Notes: generated from the letters alone by a model not told the origin. Positions 8,461 through 20,221 are shown, numbered from the stretch's first letter. The stretch is DNA of 31,888 nt from Saccoglossus kowalevskii (GCF_000003605.2 NW_003130854.1:643462-675349), one strand, 5' to 3'. Translations and numbers: made by a program.

Positions 8461-8665
8461 AAATACTTTCAAAAAACTAGATGTTTGGATAATAATTTCT
8501 GAAAAACAAAATAATCAACATTTGTCAGTAAATTCTAGATACGGAATGATAAATGCTCATAAACTTCATGTCAGTATAGTAAAAGATGTACTTCCAAATG
8601 CACAGCTTAAAATGCTAAGAAAATTCATAGATAAAGAAAGGAATGAAACAAATAAAATGTTCTAA
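8407..8665 (+). CDS. Candidate exon, unidentified, ends in TAA
   Basis: A plus-strand frame opens after a TAG near 8404 and runs 86 codons without a stop to TAA at about 8663. The second half is convincingly protein-like: SRYGMINAHKLHVSIVKDVL then QLKMLRKFIDKERNETNK. The first half overlaps the last unit of the splice-motif array and is less convincing; the real exon may begin after CATTTGTCAG near 8527. No known domain recognised. It probably belongs with the next exon at 8704. Confidence 0.4.
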
Positions 8666-8703
8666 TACATACTAATGTAAATATTTTATAATTTATCTTC
8701 AGA

Positions 8704-8914
8704 TATTTATAAATTTTTAAAAAAAAATCCAGCATACGTTGGAAGATGTTTGCTATCAGCGATTGATTACCAGCAACATAAAGGTTGTGAATATCATAGA
8801 GCTGAAGATGAATATAGAACTACCTTTACACAGCCTGAATATTTATCTTTCTTTTACGTGACCCCTATATTAGGATACAGTACAAAGTTGGTTGCTGATT
8901 TCAATAACTGTTAG
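8704..8914 (+). CDS. Candidate terminal exon, unidentified
   Basis: A branch-point-like TACTAAT and the acceptor TTATCTTCAG precede a frame open for about 69 codons to TAG near 8912-8914. It reads (D)IYKFLKKNPAYVGRCLLSA, then CEYHRAEDEYRTTFTQPEY, then LGYSTKLVADFNNC. The acceptor fits a phase-1 intron. The composition is that of a real globular protein, with three cysteines and several aromatic residues. I recognise no family. No start codon lies in this piece, so it must be the last exon of something or a fragment. Confidence 0.45.
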
Positions 8915-8919
8915 GCATA

Positions 8920-9480
8920 TTTAGTCGTTAGTGTTTTATAAAATCCAAACACATTTTTGCTATCTGTGGTCTTACAAATGGGGGCAGTTTTGATGTGAGC
9001 AAATAAAAAAATACACAGCAACCCAGTCTTTGACTACATTCAAAACCTATACAAACACAAAAATATTCTTGGAATCCAATACCACAGATGCTGTATAGTA
9101 TCCTGAACAATTTACAATTAGCTATTTCCAGCCCAAGACAGAGGGAGTGTGATTTAAATATTAACAATTTTTCCCATCTAAGGAAAAAAGTTACAAGAAG
9201 TTTAGCCCTATTTTGTTATACTTGCTCGGGATGGGTATGGTTGTACCAGACTGGGGTCCATTCTTGAAATGAATACCAAACTAGTTGCAGACTCTTTGGA
9301 CATAAAGGCCCGCAGGTATTAGATAATTGCTGCTATCCTTCCCACCAGCATCATTTTTGTTTATATTGCAAGTTTATTGCCCTATTCATTTGAAGTGAAA
9401 ATAGACAGCATACTGTTGTAAATATATTATTTATTTGGAATGTGTTTTTGAATAATAAAACTAATTATACATTGACGTCA
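8920..9480. other. Interval without recognised gene
   Basis: AT-rich; the 79-codon minus-strand frame at 8928-9167 has no recognisable motif. Nothing else supported. Confidence 0.35.
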
Positions 9481-9487
9481 TAACAAT

Positions 9488-9756
9488 CTACTTGTACATG
9501 TATAATGATTGTGTAGATTTGGATGCTTGTCCCAAATTTTCTAAACAGCTCGGAATGACAACCCAATTGCCTTCACCAAGTTTGCCATGGTGCCACAAAA
9601 TAACATTTTTGTAACCCGCATGACGCCATTTTGTATTCAGTTCATCAATCTCATTCCTCTCTTCCGATACCATTGCATTGTAACAACATACATGGACTGC
9701 CTGTATCTCCTACCCAATGACAGCACTCCTTTGTCGGTACATAGAAATTCTGTTTC
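9488..9756 (-). pseudogene. P2X7-receptor-like C-terminal (ballast-type) domain exon, frameshifted
   Basis: Minus strand: the acceptor TTTTCAG is followed by GAAACAGAATTC. One frame reads ETEFYVPTKECCHW, recalling the Cys-rich start of the domain. A shift leads into AVHVCCYNAMVSEERNE and then the diagnostic part KWRHAGYKNVILWHHGKLG and VVIPSC. Vertebrate P2X7 and many invertebrate P2X7-like proteins share RH-x-AY-x(3)-W-x(2)-G followed by ILPSC in this position. After the PSC motif the match fades and a stop follows at 9488. In invertebrates this domain often occurs without the channel, in proteins of unknown function. No P2X channel exons are visible. The frame change suggests a pseudogene or an exon boundary I misplaced. 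Confidence 0.65.
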
Positions 9757-10419
9757 CTGAAAATAAAAAATTATAAGCACTTGCAATCTTCCTATATACA
9801 TTTTCATGCATTTGCATAACAGAAAAAACCATGACAAGAAATGACAATTTCTGAATGTATATTACCAGTGTCTGGTGTCAAATAACACAATTTTAATTTT
9901 GTCCATCCAAACAATGATTCCAAACAAGTTTGCCATACTCTGATGATTTTATTAGTTTATAATGTATAGAAAAATGAAAATCAATTTCAAAATTTATGAT
10001 GAACTGATGACACAAGTTAGTTGAAAAGCTGTGTGAACTGCAGCCAACTGTGGGGTTCCCTGTTGTAAATAGGTATTACATTGTTTTTTCAACAGTCTAT
10101 GATCAGTTCTATACATTTTCACTTTTGAAAAACAAAAAAAATAAATAAACATTGATTTGCAAACGACATATTTTATATTAGTAATTTATAATATTTTTTT
10201 TATATATCACGTAGACATTCAAGACCCTAAATGTACAATTCACTGGCCTTTGCACTGCAAACGCAATGATACTCTTTATCAACTGGAATGAAAACATCGT
10301 TACGTTGATCGCGAAGAGGGAAACCTTGTATTTACATTCCGACCTATTCAGGATTACAATCTGGTAAACTCTGATCAAAATCATTTTCCATGATAAATTA
10401 ATATATGAACACAAACAAA

Positions 10420-10656
10420 TCATGAAACTAGCCTGAGTTGGAGGCATTTTCGGCAGCTCGATCGATGATCGCCTTGTTTCGTCTCGTATAAGTCGGATCC
10501 AAAGATAATGCCAACAATTAAATCGTAGCAAATCCAAAACTGAATAATATAAGGATTACAATTTACAAAGCTACTAATATCACTGAAAAACCATGTGTTA
10601 TCAGCAGTAGTTGACATTTCATAACAACGCTCAACGCGACCGAGTCTGTCAGCCAT
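10420..10656 (-). CDS. Candidate first exon, unidentified
   Basis: A 78-codon minus-strand frame starts at ATG in the context CTCAATGG and reads MADRLGRVERCYEMSTTADN, then an aromatic stretch SSFVNCNPYIIQFWICYD. The upstream 130 bp (10660-10790) are richer in G, C and CpG than the surroundings, as promoters often are. No domain recognised. It might be the 5' exon of the P2X7-like gene at 9.5 kb, but that rests only on strand and proximity. Confidence 0.3.
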   Translation of the reverse strand: MADRLGRVERCYEMSTTADNTWFFSDISSFVNCNPYIIQFWICYDLIVGIIFGSDLYETKQGDHRSSCRKCLQLRLVS

Positions 10657-10799
10657 TGAGTTGTTATAATTGTGAACTCCCTAGGCTGATGGGAACTGAC
10701 TCTCATAACAAAGCACCTGAAGAACGCGGGTTGAATCGGAGAGGTGTCGGTTAGTTGAGTACCGCTGGTGATTCCACCGGTTACGGACTGTTTTTTTCG

Positions 10800-11780
10800 C
10801 TATCCGCGAATTTTCACAAGCCTAAATACCTCTCTATATAGTGAGTTCTAACAATATTACGAAGGCTGAATGCCACTTTAATTCACAACTCCATAGACTT
10901 AACTGGCTTAGCAATTTATTCCTATCACCAATTACAATAGTGTCACAGCAATTTGGCTCATTTTTACCAAATCCAGATCATTCTGGATAATTTTCCTCTT
11001 TTTGCATGTTGACTATGATTGTATTAGAAGTTTTGATAATTTTTTTTATGTGTATATATTTAGTACATACATGTACACTCACACAAATATCTTTCAAATA
11101 TTAAAAGAATGTACTACATAACTTGAACAGAAAAAAAGCATTATTTTCCTTTGCCATAATTATGCATTATATTGTTCACAAACTTCATGTAGAAATCTCA
11201 AAGTTTTCAACTGGCTGATTTTGCAATTTGTCAGCTGCAGGATGTAAGAAATATTGTATTCACTGACATTTATTTTGTATTTAAATTTCCATACATACCA
11301 TGGGAATCGTATATCTTTATCTTACTTGACTGTTGTGTAGTTTGTTCTTGTATTCTGAACTTTTGGAAGGTAAAGCCGATCTAGTTTTCATTCTAGAAGT
11401 AGGCATGACTGAACATTGTAAAACTAAGCTATTTATTTATTAGTCTAATGGGCAAGTGGCACAAGCATCAAATCCAAGATCGGAAGGTGTAATTGGCAAT
11501 TGTTGTATCAGGAGTAGACACCCTTTCCATGATGAAACTTTCTGCCATGAATATCTGTCAAGTCAATAAGAAATATTGTTGATATCACTATTGGTATACA
11601 TTTTATATTTATTTCTTTGCAATGCATATTCGTTTTGATTGCAGTCATTTAAGTATGCATGTCCAGTGTCAATTTCAACTGAGAGTGTAAAGTGGTTCTG
11701 GAATTGTTTTATTTTCACGGATAATTTTATAAGTGCATCGTAGAAGTATATAAATTCTATTGATTGTTAATTATTCTTCT
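10800..11780. other. Interval without recognised gene
   Basis: About 1 kb of AT-rich sequence between the candidate first exon and the Penelope-like remnant. No frames, repeats or structured elements that I can support. Confidence 0.35.
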
Positions 11781-11879
11781 ATCTACCGGATAAAAACAAT
11801 TTTTCTGTCTTGTTTGACGGAGAAAACAGAACGGAACAGAACTCCTCTGGCTCTCCCCTTTCCATCGTATGTACTAATA

Positions 11880-13574
11880 GTCCCCTTAAATTAGTGTCAG
11901 CCGGTAGTAGGCATTTGTGGAAACGTGTAAAATGTGAAAATGTTTGTACATTATATTTTTAATCCTGACATTTGAAGGATGCATTGCAAGTGTCAACATT
12001 AAATTAATTAATCTTCTTTGCAATGGGAAGCCGTAGAATCAATACAATCTGATCTGGACATTGACATAACCTTGGCCAATGTTTTCCCAGAGACATTATG
12101 AGGATAACCCAGTTTATTGAAGGAATCACATAAATTACTCGCCTGGTTACGGAAATCTGTATCATCGCTGCAAATACGACGTACACAGAGTAACTGTGAA
12201 TAAGTTATGGAGTCCTTCATTCTTGTAGGATGTGATGATTCATACTGTAAATAATAATGTGAATCAGTAGGTTTAGTGTAAATTGAAGTCGAAATCCGAT
12301 AATTATCAACCCTAGTAAAAAATATCGAGAAATGGTAGTGTTATCCTGAAAAGACGAAAAAATGAATTCCTCTTGATATGACATGAATAAACATGCATAG
12401 CTCGGACCAAAAAACTACCCACTGCAACACCTCGTTTTTGTATATAATGTTTACCATTAAAAGAAAAACAATTCCTGTTCAAAACTAATTCCGTTAGGCG
12501 CACCAACACAAACGTGGAAGGATCCTTAACTGCCCATTTATTTAGAAAATGTTGTATAGCCAGCAGTTCACCAGTTTGCGGGATAGATGTATGTAGTGAT
12601 TTTACAGCCATAGAAAAAAAAATCTGGGTTTACCTGGTGTGAAACGAAATAACTCTACTTAGCGCATCATTTGTATCCTGAACATATGTAGGCTGTGACA
12701 TAACAATTGGTCTCAACATTGAATCCAAATATCGAGCTATGTGCTAATTCGGACAATTACATTGGTTGAATTCTGTATCCATAACTGCCTCTCTTCCTCC
12801 GCCAGATTACTAAAATTAATAGTATGTACTAGTATTTCACGTCTACTCACACTAATATAATGATCCAGTGTATCATTACGACCAGGTGATGGTGTCCAAT
12901 ATAAAACACAGATGGTGGTGCTCCAAATAAACGAGTGTTGTGACTTTATTCATATCCTGGCTAGCTTCATCGCGATCGCGATCGCCGTCCTGCGCATGGA
13001 ATTCCTTTAGTCTCGTTCGGCGAAAAAAAAACTGTCAGCATCGCGTTTTACCTGCAATTCATTAACTTTGAATTTAACTGGAATGAAATTCAGTCCCCGA
13101 CTCAATACACTACGTTCGAATACACTAAGAGGAAGGTTCTCAGGGATAGTGACCACCCGGCGAACATTATCGCGTTCAGCAACAGGCAACCTATACTCGC
13201 CATTTTCTTCATACTTACCTGTACAAAGTCTGTTTAATTTCATTAATTTGCGTATCCGCAATGCATGGTATAGACGCTTATTCAAAGAGTGAACCGCTGT
13301 AAAAATTGCACTTATCTGGGTTGGTTGGCACAGGTTATATAGTGAATCTAATGACGCTGCTTATGGTGATAGAAGCTTACATCTAAACATTGTCCCGAAT
13401 GGTAGAATTCATAAGGCTACGCAAACATCTAATGAGGCGCTGATTACAATGTCGTAGAGAAGCGTCCGATACACTGCTACTTGCCGCTCTGAAGTTACCC
13501 AACAGGAATTTATTATTCCAAAGGCAAGCATTAATGAAATATATGTGGCTGCTACGTCTGGTCTTCTCTTGCAA
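11880..13574 (-). pseudogene. Penelope-like element reverse transcriptase, decayed
   Basis: The minus strand shows the ordered signatures of a Penelope-like (PLE) reverse transcriptase. An N-terminal part near 13383-13574 contains RRSSHIYFINACLWNNK. Then at 13007-13285 comes NLPLSVFERSVLSRGLNFIP. Near 12640-12740 is the block ARYLDSMLRPIV with PTYVQDTNDAL, which is highly characteristic of PLEs. At 12312-12611 are VKSLHTSIP and LNRNCFSFNGKHYIQKRG, at 12008-12220 SITYSQLLCVRRICSDD, and at about 11940-11980 HPSNVRIKNIMYKHF. Frame changes and stops occur between the blocks, and the catalytic YxDD region was not found in readable form. No GIY-YIG endonuclease domain was identified. The element would have moved by target-primed reverse transcription. 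Confidence 0.9.
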
Positions 13575-13757
13575 GGTTTTCTGTTTGAAAGTCAGTTGAT
13601 GTTTTTTTGTGTGACGAAATATTGTTTGACCTACTTGAAAAAAGTGTCTGCACTATGCTTAAAACTTAAATCTGGCTTTGTACATGTGTTAGAATTACAT
13701 TTTGAATTCTTAGGCTTGAATCTTATTTCATTTATATATTCTTATATTATTGCATTT

Positions 13758-15760
13758 TTAACATTGTTGACACGGTGATGTGATGTTAGCATGTCTTATA
13801 AACTTCACTGTAGATTCATCTTCAAGTGGTTTACCCAGCAGGTTCATTGAAAAAAGTTCCGAGCATATTAAAATCTGCATGAATGATTTTGTTATGGTAT
13901 CATCTTTTTGTGTTTTTTGGCTTATTCCTGCTCCTATATTTCTCACCGGCGAACAATTTTGCATTGATGATAATACAGTGTTTTGCCAGTAAGGTTTGAT
14001 TTTTTTTTTTCTTTTGCAAAAATTAAAGATGTACTCATCATATTGCACAACACCCTTTAAATTATCAAAGTGTCAATGTCATTACACATAATTAGAAGAT
14101 TATATTATACGAATACGAGATATAGTGACCACTACTGGCTGGAGGACCAGTTTGAGATAAGGTTGACCTTATTATGTAGCCATTTTACTGATAGGGTTTT
14201 CCATTAAAGGAGAAAGATAAATGTTGTCCTCCAGTTCAATTTTAATTTTGGTTTTAGGTAACCGTTTTATTCCAGTTGTGCCTGGTCAGTGATATGGCAA
14301 AAATATTGGATATAGATTTAATGAAAGCTTGTGTCGTGATTATTCGATTATTCATTTTTACATTGTAAACTCTCACATTCCTCTCTTACAAATAAACGAT
14401 GCATTTTATCTTGCAGTGTAAAACTATCTTGTTTTTGGATAGTTAGGAAGTTTAGTTGTATGTAACTTAATATTTCGTCTGTTCTTATTTTATGCCCTCG
14501 TGTTGCAAGTTCTTCCTTGTTTCCTTGTCATTTCCGTCTGTATGCCCCTATACTTGAGGAATTTATCAATAACAATAACATAAAATTTATGTGCATCACG
14601 TTGCTTCCTTAATTGTATTTTTCGCAATTTGACTGCTGGAAATATTGTATAGGCCATATCTGTTTTTCAGAGACATTTTTTATACAAGCTGTCTAATGAA
14701 AGTGGTTCATTTCGTGAAACGTTTATGAAATCCCTGAGTGTTGATCCACTCTTGGCCAAGCTCGTTGTTGAATCGATGTAAATACATTTCCCGAATGTGT
14801 ATCTGTTGATGCTGTATTTTTGTTTTTAATTTGTCTTATTTTTTGCGGAAACGCCTTTAATGACCATAATGGTGGGGTTGGCTTGATAGGAAAATGTTCT
14901 TCGCCTTTATTGATTTGTTTGCTATCCAATCCGATCTTTTATATCTCCTCCTACACCAGAAATAAATTTATCCAATCTGAGTGTTTTACTGCCAAGTTGA
15001 ATATTCTTTAAAATTCCAATTCTGCGTTCACTATGACGTATTGTCCTTGCATATCAATGATATTATATATAGTAGATAATTTTGTCTGTCTGAGATCTCC
15101 CAACAATATCCCAGACCAAAATGGTCATGTGACTAAGAATTTGCTAATTTAAGTGAATAATATGCATTTTTCTTATTCAATTCTGTATGTTGCTGATTTC
15201 CAGCTTCAATTTTTGCCCTCTTTTTGATCTCATTTAAATGTTGTAAGAAAATATTCCTTAATTCGTAGGGGTAAAACAGTTGTTGCCTCTTCTTTTGAAC
15301 GATTATATAACTGTTCAATGCAATATTTAATAGTATCCCCTTCCAAATTATCAATGTTCCTAACTTTTGACTCCGTGTTTGCATACTTGTTCTTATAATG
15401 GTGATTCGTGTTTACTGTGCAAAAACTATTTTATACAAAGTTTCATCAAGCTTATCTAGGTTTGGAGAGTTCAAAAGACGACTCGTGCAATACATAATAC
15501 TTAGATTTGCTGATTTTTCACTAGTGAATGTTTGGAGTGAACTGTTACCTTTTTTGCAAGTCGTCCCTTCTTGATTGACCATTCATTGACTATACGCCAG
15601 GCTCGTTGAAAAATAAACAAATATGTTTCCTGATTAAAAACTTCTAAAGTTGTTAGTTCATTTTGCCTGAAAAAAATCTGTAAACCATCTAAAATTTCCA
15701 TTTCTGTTATGTAGTGTTTGAATGGCTTTGTACCAGCTGCAATATTTTTTTTTTAAATTT
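13758..15760 (-). pseudogene. Decayed multi-block coding region, unidentified
   Basis: Several minus-strand blocks look protein-like but lie in different frames with stops between them. The block at 15501-15750 reads AAGTKPFKHYITEMEILDG and FQRAWRIVNEWSIKKGRL. Another at 15190-15480 includes NLDKLDETLYKIVF and NIDNLEGDTIKYCIEQLYN. One at 14500-14750 reads TIFPAVKLRKIQLRKQRDAH after an in-frame TGA. A 96-codon frame at 13758-14048 contains NIGAGISQKTQKDD. I recognise no family. The gene-like length with uniform decay suggests an old mobile-element or host pseudogene. The outer limits are approximate and the blocks may not all belong together. Confidence 0.4.
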
Positions 15761-15819
15761 ATTTCTTTATTCACCAAAATGGGTGAAGCTATATTCACCT
15801 GTCACTTTTTTTTTGAAGC

Positions 15820-15836
15820 GGGGGGGGGGGGGGGGG
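15820..15836 (+). repeat. Poly-G tract (17)
   Basis: Seventeen consecutive G, preceded by a T-rich run. It is followed by a short GC- and CpG-rich patch (about 15840-15960) that stands out from the AT-rich surroundings. Confidence 0.95.
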
Positions 15837-15969
15837 AGTCGTCAGCTGTGCATGCGGCATACGGCCATAGCGTGTCGTTGTTTACAAACAGGCGTCTACT
15901 CATGGGTCTTGGCGTTTTTAGCGTCGCTTGAGAATTATCGCGCGTGCGCAGGTGACATCTCTGCTTTAA

Positions 15970-16660
15970 AATGATATTTTATTGTAACCGTCACTGAACA
16001 TTGTTTTGATTGACAATAACCTCGTTTTTGGAAAAAAACAGCCTTTTGGATTTGGGGAATTTGTTACCCTATGGTAATCAGAAATTAGAACAGTATGGGT
16101 TTGACTGCAATACCTTGTTCAATTGTTGGAATGACTTCCATTCACCTTTTGGAAAAATTTGATGTATTCGAAGATGATTCTATGTATTTCGGGGGGGGGA
16201 TGAAAGAAGATGATGTTGGTATATCATTCTCTACAAATCCAGAAAGCATGTCAAAGCCAAAACATGTTTCATTGTATTAGGAAATACAAATTCTCCATTG
16301 ATTAATTTCATTTTCACTATCTCTAGATTTCGTGTAATACTTTACACTACTGTCATTTATTTCTGTACTTTCATTTTCATGGTCATCACTGATGTTACTT
16401 TCAATTTAATAATTTGTATTATTGTCATTGTTAATATTTATAACGTGACCAATCTTGCTTGAAACTTGTGTATCTATATTTATATTTGCCTTGCTATTAC
16501 ATAATTGAAACTGGTCAATATTTGGAAATAGTTAAATAAATAAATCCTTGGTTGACTCTATCGAGTTTATATTCTTTAAAATTTCTGGAAATAAACCCTA
16601 ATTTTAAGCCAATAGAAAAAAATTGGGCTTAATTTTCAGTTTTTACTTACAAAATGTGGC
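15970..16660. other. Interval without recognised gene
   Basis: AT-rich; contains a run of nine G at 16191-16199. Short frames on both strands have no domain support. Confidence 0.35.
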
Positions 16661-16667
16661 TATTTTG

Positions 16668-16679
16668 CCCCCCCCCCCC
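16668..16679 (+). repeat. Poly-C tract (12)
   Basis: Twelve consecutive C, the only long tract in this window with C on the plus strand. Confidence 0.95.
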
Positions 16680-17000
16680 TCACCCAAAAGAGCAGACAGG
16701 ACTATTTTGTAAATTTGTGATGAACAAAAAACCTGTGGCGAAAAGGTTGAGAAGCTGTTGGATATTTTGTTCGTTTGCTTGTCGTTTTCCTTTGTATGCC
16801 ATACAGCAGATTTTACTACTCTAGCAAAAAAAAATTGTGCGATATGTCCGGACACTCGGCATCTGAAGAAACCTGTAATCATATAGCTTCTGCTAATGAA
16901 TTGTAGTCATTAAATTGTTTCCTATTGTTTACAAAACGTGATTGTTTTGATTCAGGGGCGCTACGCAATAATCCCACATGAGTTTCAATTACTTGTTTAA

Positions 17001-17876
17001 CTGTTTTTGTATTTTGAATCATGAAAATGTTACAAAGAGCTGCACCTGGGTGGTTTCATTGCAGCCGAGTTATAGGATGTAACTGACCTCCCACAATAGC
17101 AGAATCTGTGTCTCTACAGAAGTCTGTGCCATCCTACATGCAGCAGCTTCTAGACAATGTAGAAGATGTTACAGGCCATCTTACTCAGTGGTAATCCATC
17201 ATGGTTTCACAGATGACCTGCACTTGAGGGGAATTGACTTGATATGCCTATAAATAATGCACTATGAGTGAGTGCCTCTTTCTTGCATCTTGAATTGAAT
17301 ACTTTTACATAACTTCCTAGGTAGTCAAGGCGGAGGAAAACACTTAATTCTGCTGTCTGTAGAAGTTAAAAACGTATTTTTGTTCAGTTATAGTTATCGT
17401 ATGAAACCTATATACCAGTTTTTGTTTTGTATATTTATTTGTGAAAATAAAAAAATACCATACCTTACTCATCGAGAACTTATCTTTACCGACTCTCAAC
17501 AGCTTGGAATAGTCTTTTCGGCTTCTGTCAAAGGGTACACCGATATTGTTGGTTCCATCACAAACAACTATTACATTCTTCAGCCATTCTCAGTAGCGAG
17601 TCACCATATAGCATGACTAATTGTTCAAAATATAAAAAAAAAATATTATTGTCATAATTTATGCAATATGATATATTCAAGTTTAATATTCCCATTACGA
17701 GTGATAGTTGCATCACAATGTTATGAGTGCACCAGTCAGAGAGTTGGATTTGAAATAAGAAAAAAAAAATCAAATGGTTATGTGTATGTTATAAACCATC
17801 ATGCCTGGTGCTACTGGTCTATACTTTTCATAATGAATCATTGCAATTTCATATATTTGACCATGATTGTGATAGG
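17001..17876 (+). repeat. Tandem segmental duplication, unit 1
   Basis: Unit of about 876 bp. Shared landmarks with unit 2 include ATGTTACAAAGAGCT, TTCATTGCAGC, GCAGCAGCTTCTAGACAA, CACAGATGACCTGCACTTGA, AAGTTAAAAACG, ACACCGATATTGTTGGTTC and GCATCACAATGTTA. No coding function recognised. The divergence is substantial, so the duplication is not recent. Confidence 0.85.
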
Positions 17877-19105
17877 CTGTTTTGGTATTTTAAATCAGGC
17901 AAATGTTACAAAGAGCTACACCTGGGTGGCTTCATTGCAGCTGAGTTAGAGGGTGCAACTGACCTTACACCACTCAGAGGAAGCCGAAAAGTATAGCAGA
18001 ATCTGTTAAAGACAGTGTCCCGACATATGTATGTCTTATCCTAAATGCAGCAGCTTCTAGACAACATAGAGGATGTTGCAGCGCATACTTACTCAGGTGT
18101 AATAAATCATGGCTCCACAGATGACCTGCACTTGATATGCCAATAAGATACACCGTGAGTGAGTGTCTTTTCTTTAAATCTTAAATTCTTTTACAGAACT
18201 TCCTCGGTAGTCAAGGTGGGAGACAATACTTACTACTGCTATCTGTATAAGTTAAAAACGCATTCCTGTTTATTTTTGATAATTTTGTTCGATAATCAAG
18301 GCGGGAACTGTACTTACTACTACTGCTATCTAAAAGTTAAAATGCCAATTTACATCTCACGGTATCCCAACAGAGTTTTCTTGAAGAAGCCCTATTTCTA
18401 GGGCGAAACGTTGGAATAAACATCACAGAACTGACCAGGTGTATTGTCGTGACAATCCTTGTGTTATTTGCATAAAAGTTAAAAACGTATTCTTGTTTAA
18501 TTACATTCTTTGTCATACATATTAAAAAAATGAAGTAGAAACATTCACAGTATGGAATTAAACATAATTAGACACACAAGTTTTATACATTTATTTGTGA
18601 AGATCAAAAAAAATGCATTCCCTTACTCACAAGCAACTTCTCTTTATCCACTTTCAACAGCTTAAAATGGCTCTCTGGCTTCTATCAAATGGAACACCGA
18701 TATTGTTGGTTCAGCACTATCTAAGCTGTTGAGATGGCATAGAAAACATCACTTCCTGGCTGATACCGTGATATTGACCACCAGGGGTGCAGTTCACTCC
18801 AAGTGTGATCCCACTTTTGGAAGGTAATGTGGCATCACCTTACACAGCCATTTCCAGTAGCGAGTTACCATAAAGCTGTTGACAACAATATTATTTTCAT
18901 AATTTATGCTATATGATAAATATTTTAATAGCCATTAGTCGCATCACAATGTTAAGAGTGCACCAATCAGACAGTGGGATTTGAAATCAGAAGAAAACAA
19001 TTCAAATAGTCATACCATATTTATATATACAGTAGTTCATATATATTATCAAGCCTGTGCTACTGGTCTGCACGTTTTTTAATGAGTTGTGGTGATTGCA
19101 ATAGC
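17877..19105 (+). repeat. Tandem segmental duplication, unit 2
   Basis: Second copy in the same orientation, about 1.23 kb. It is longer than unit 1 because of two insertions: roughly 18260-18480 (an inner repeat of the AAGTTAAAA segment plus a hammerhead-like fold) and roughly 18720-18835. The end, CTACTGGTCTGCA near 19060, corresponds to the end of unit 1 near 17811. Confidence 0.85.
18367..18414 (+). ncRNA. Degenerate hammerhead-ribozyme-like fold
   Basis: CCAAC (18367-18371) can pair with GTTGG (18410-18414) as stem III. Stem II is GCCC/GGGC (18389-18392 with 18401-18404), closing an 8-nt loop and followed by GAAA, as in the hammerhead core. The expected CUGAUGA core is present only as TTGAAGA, two changes off, and no clear GUC-type cleavage site follows stem III. 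Stem I is minimal. Hammerheads are known in Penelope-like elements and other repeats, so this is probably an inactive relic carried on an inserted repeat. Confidence 0.4.
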
Positions 19106-19665
19106 CACCTTGCATTGCGTGTTGTACAAATTTGCAGCAACACATAACTGACTTTTCTTTTCTCTTTCACTATTCTGACGTTTTCTTGACCGCATTTTGT
19201 ATATACCAGTCAGACATTGACAGTAAGAAAGTAAGGTCTTGTACATATTACATTGTTTGCGACAACATTTTAAATGAATTACTCTAACTCTGATAGATCT
19301 TTCTGGAATTACACAACTTGTCTTGAAACGATAGTTGAAACTTAACGTGATATGAAGAGTGTGCTTTCAGTTGTACTTACAAATCGCAAAAATCAACATC
19401 AGATGAAGTTGTGTTCACACATTGCATCCACCTTGAAGTATTAGTAATACAATTTATTTTTAAATAAAATATTCACTTAGCTGATAGTAAAGTTTTTTTT
19501 TATTCTTCTTAATAGGCTTGTACGCTGAGGTTATTTACTAGTAATTACTTGCTCATGCTCAACGAAAAATTGAAATATACTCTGAAATCCATGTTTGCTT
19601 TTGAAACCAGTGTAATTTCAGTTTCTTTTAAATCTATTTAGTTTTCTTCAAGGGGGAACTTCAAA
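19106..19665. other. Interval without recognised gene
   Basis: AT-rich sequence up to the assembly gap. Nothing recognised. Confidence 0.35.
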
Positions 19666-19985
19666 NNNNNNNNNNNNNNNNNNNNNNNNNNNNNNNNNNN
19701 NNNNNNNNNNNNNNNNNNNNNNNNNNNNNNNNNNNNNNNNNNNNNNNNNNNNNNNNNNNNNNNNNNNNNNNNNNNNNNNNNNNNNNNNNNNNNNNNNNNN
19801 NNNNNNNNNNNNNNNNNNNNNNNNNNNNNNNNNNNNNNNNNNNNNNNNNNNNNNNNNNNNNNNNNNNNNNNNNNNNNNNNNNNNNNNNNNNNNNNNNNNN
19901 NNNNNNNNNNNNNNNNNNNNNNNNNNNNNNNNNNNNNNNNNNNNNNNNNNNNNNNNNNNNNNNNNNNNNNNNNNNNNNNNNNNNN
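19666..19985. other. Assembly gap (N run, 320 bases)
   Basis: 320 consecutive undetermined bases. Any reading frame across it is meaningless, and repeats or genes may be hidden here. Confidence 1.
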
Positions 19986-20106
19986 ATCACCAGAAAACGC
20001 GGGATTTGTGCAGTTTTGAATAAAACCAAGTTAGCGATTATGAACAATGGTTATTAACGTAACACCTGATCCCCTCTAAAATTTTTGTTTCGCATTTTAA
20101 GGTAAG

Positions 20107-20140
20107 AAATCGACATTTGAAACCGACAGGGTGTCGATTT
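20107..20140. other. Small inverted repeat
   Basis: AAATCGACA (20107-20115) and TGTCGATTT (20132-20140) form a perfect 9-bp stem with a 16-nt loop. Function unknown. Confidence 0.6.
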
Positions 20141-20221
20141 ACTAGGTGCCGTGTTTCACAACTTGTTTATTTATATACGTATAGCAGATGATTTTTTTTG
20201 AAAATTAGTATTTATTGATTT

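Noticed and set aside
19661-20047. 128-codon frame on the minus strand
   Set aside because: It consists almost wholly of undetermined bases in the assembly gap.
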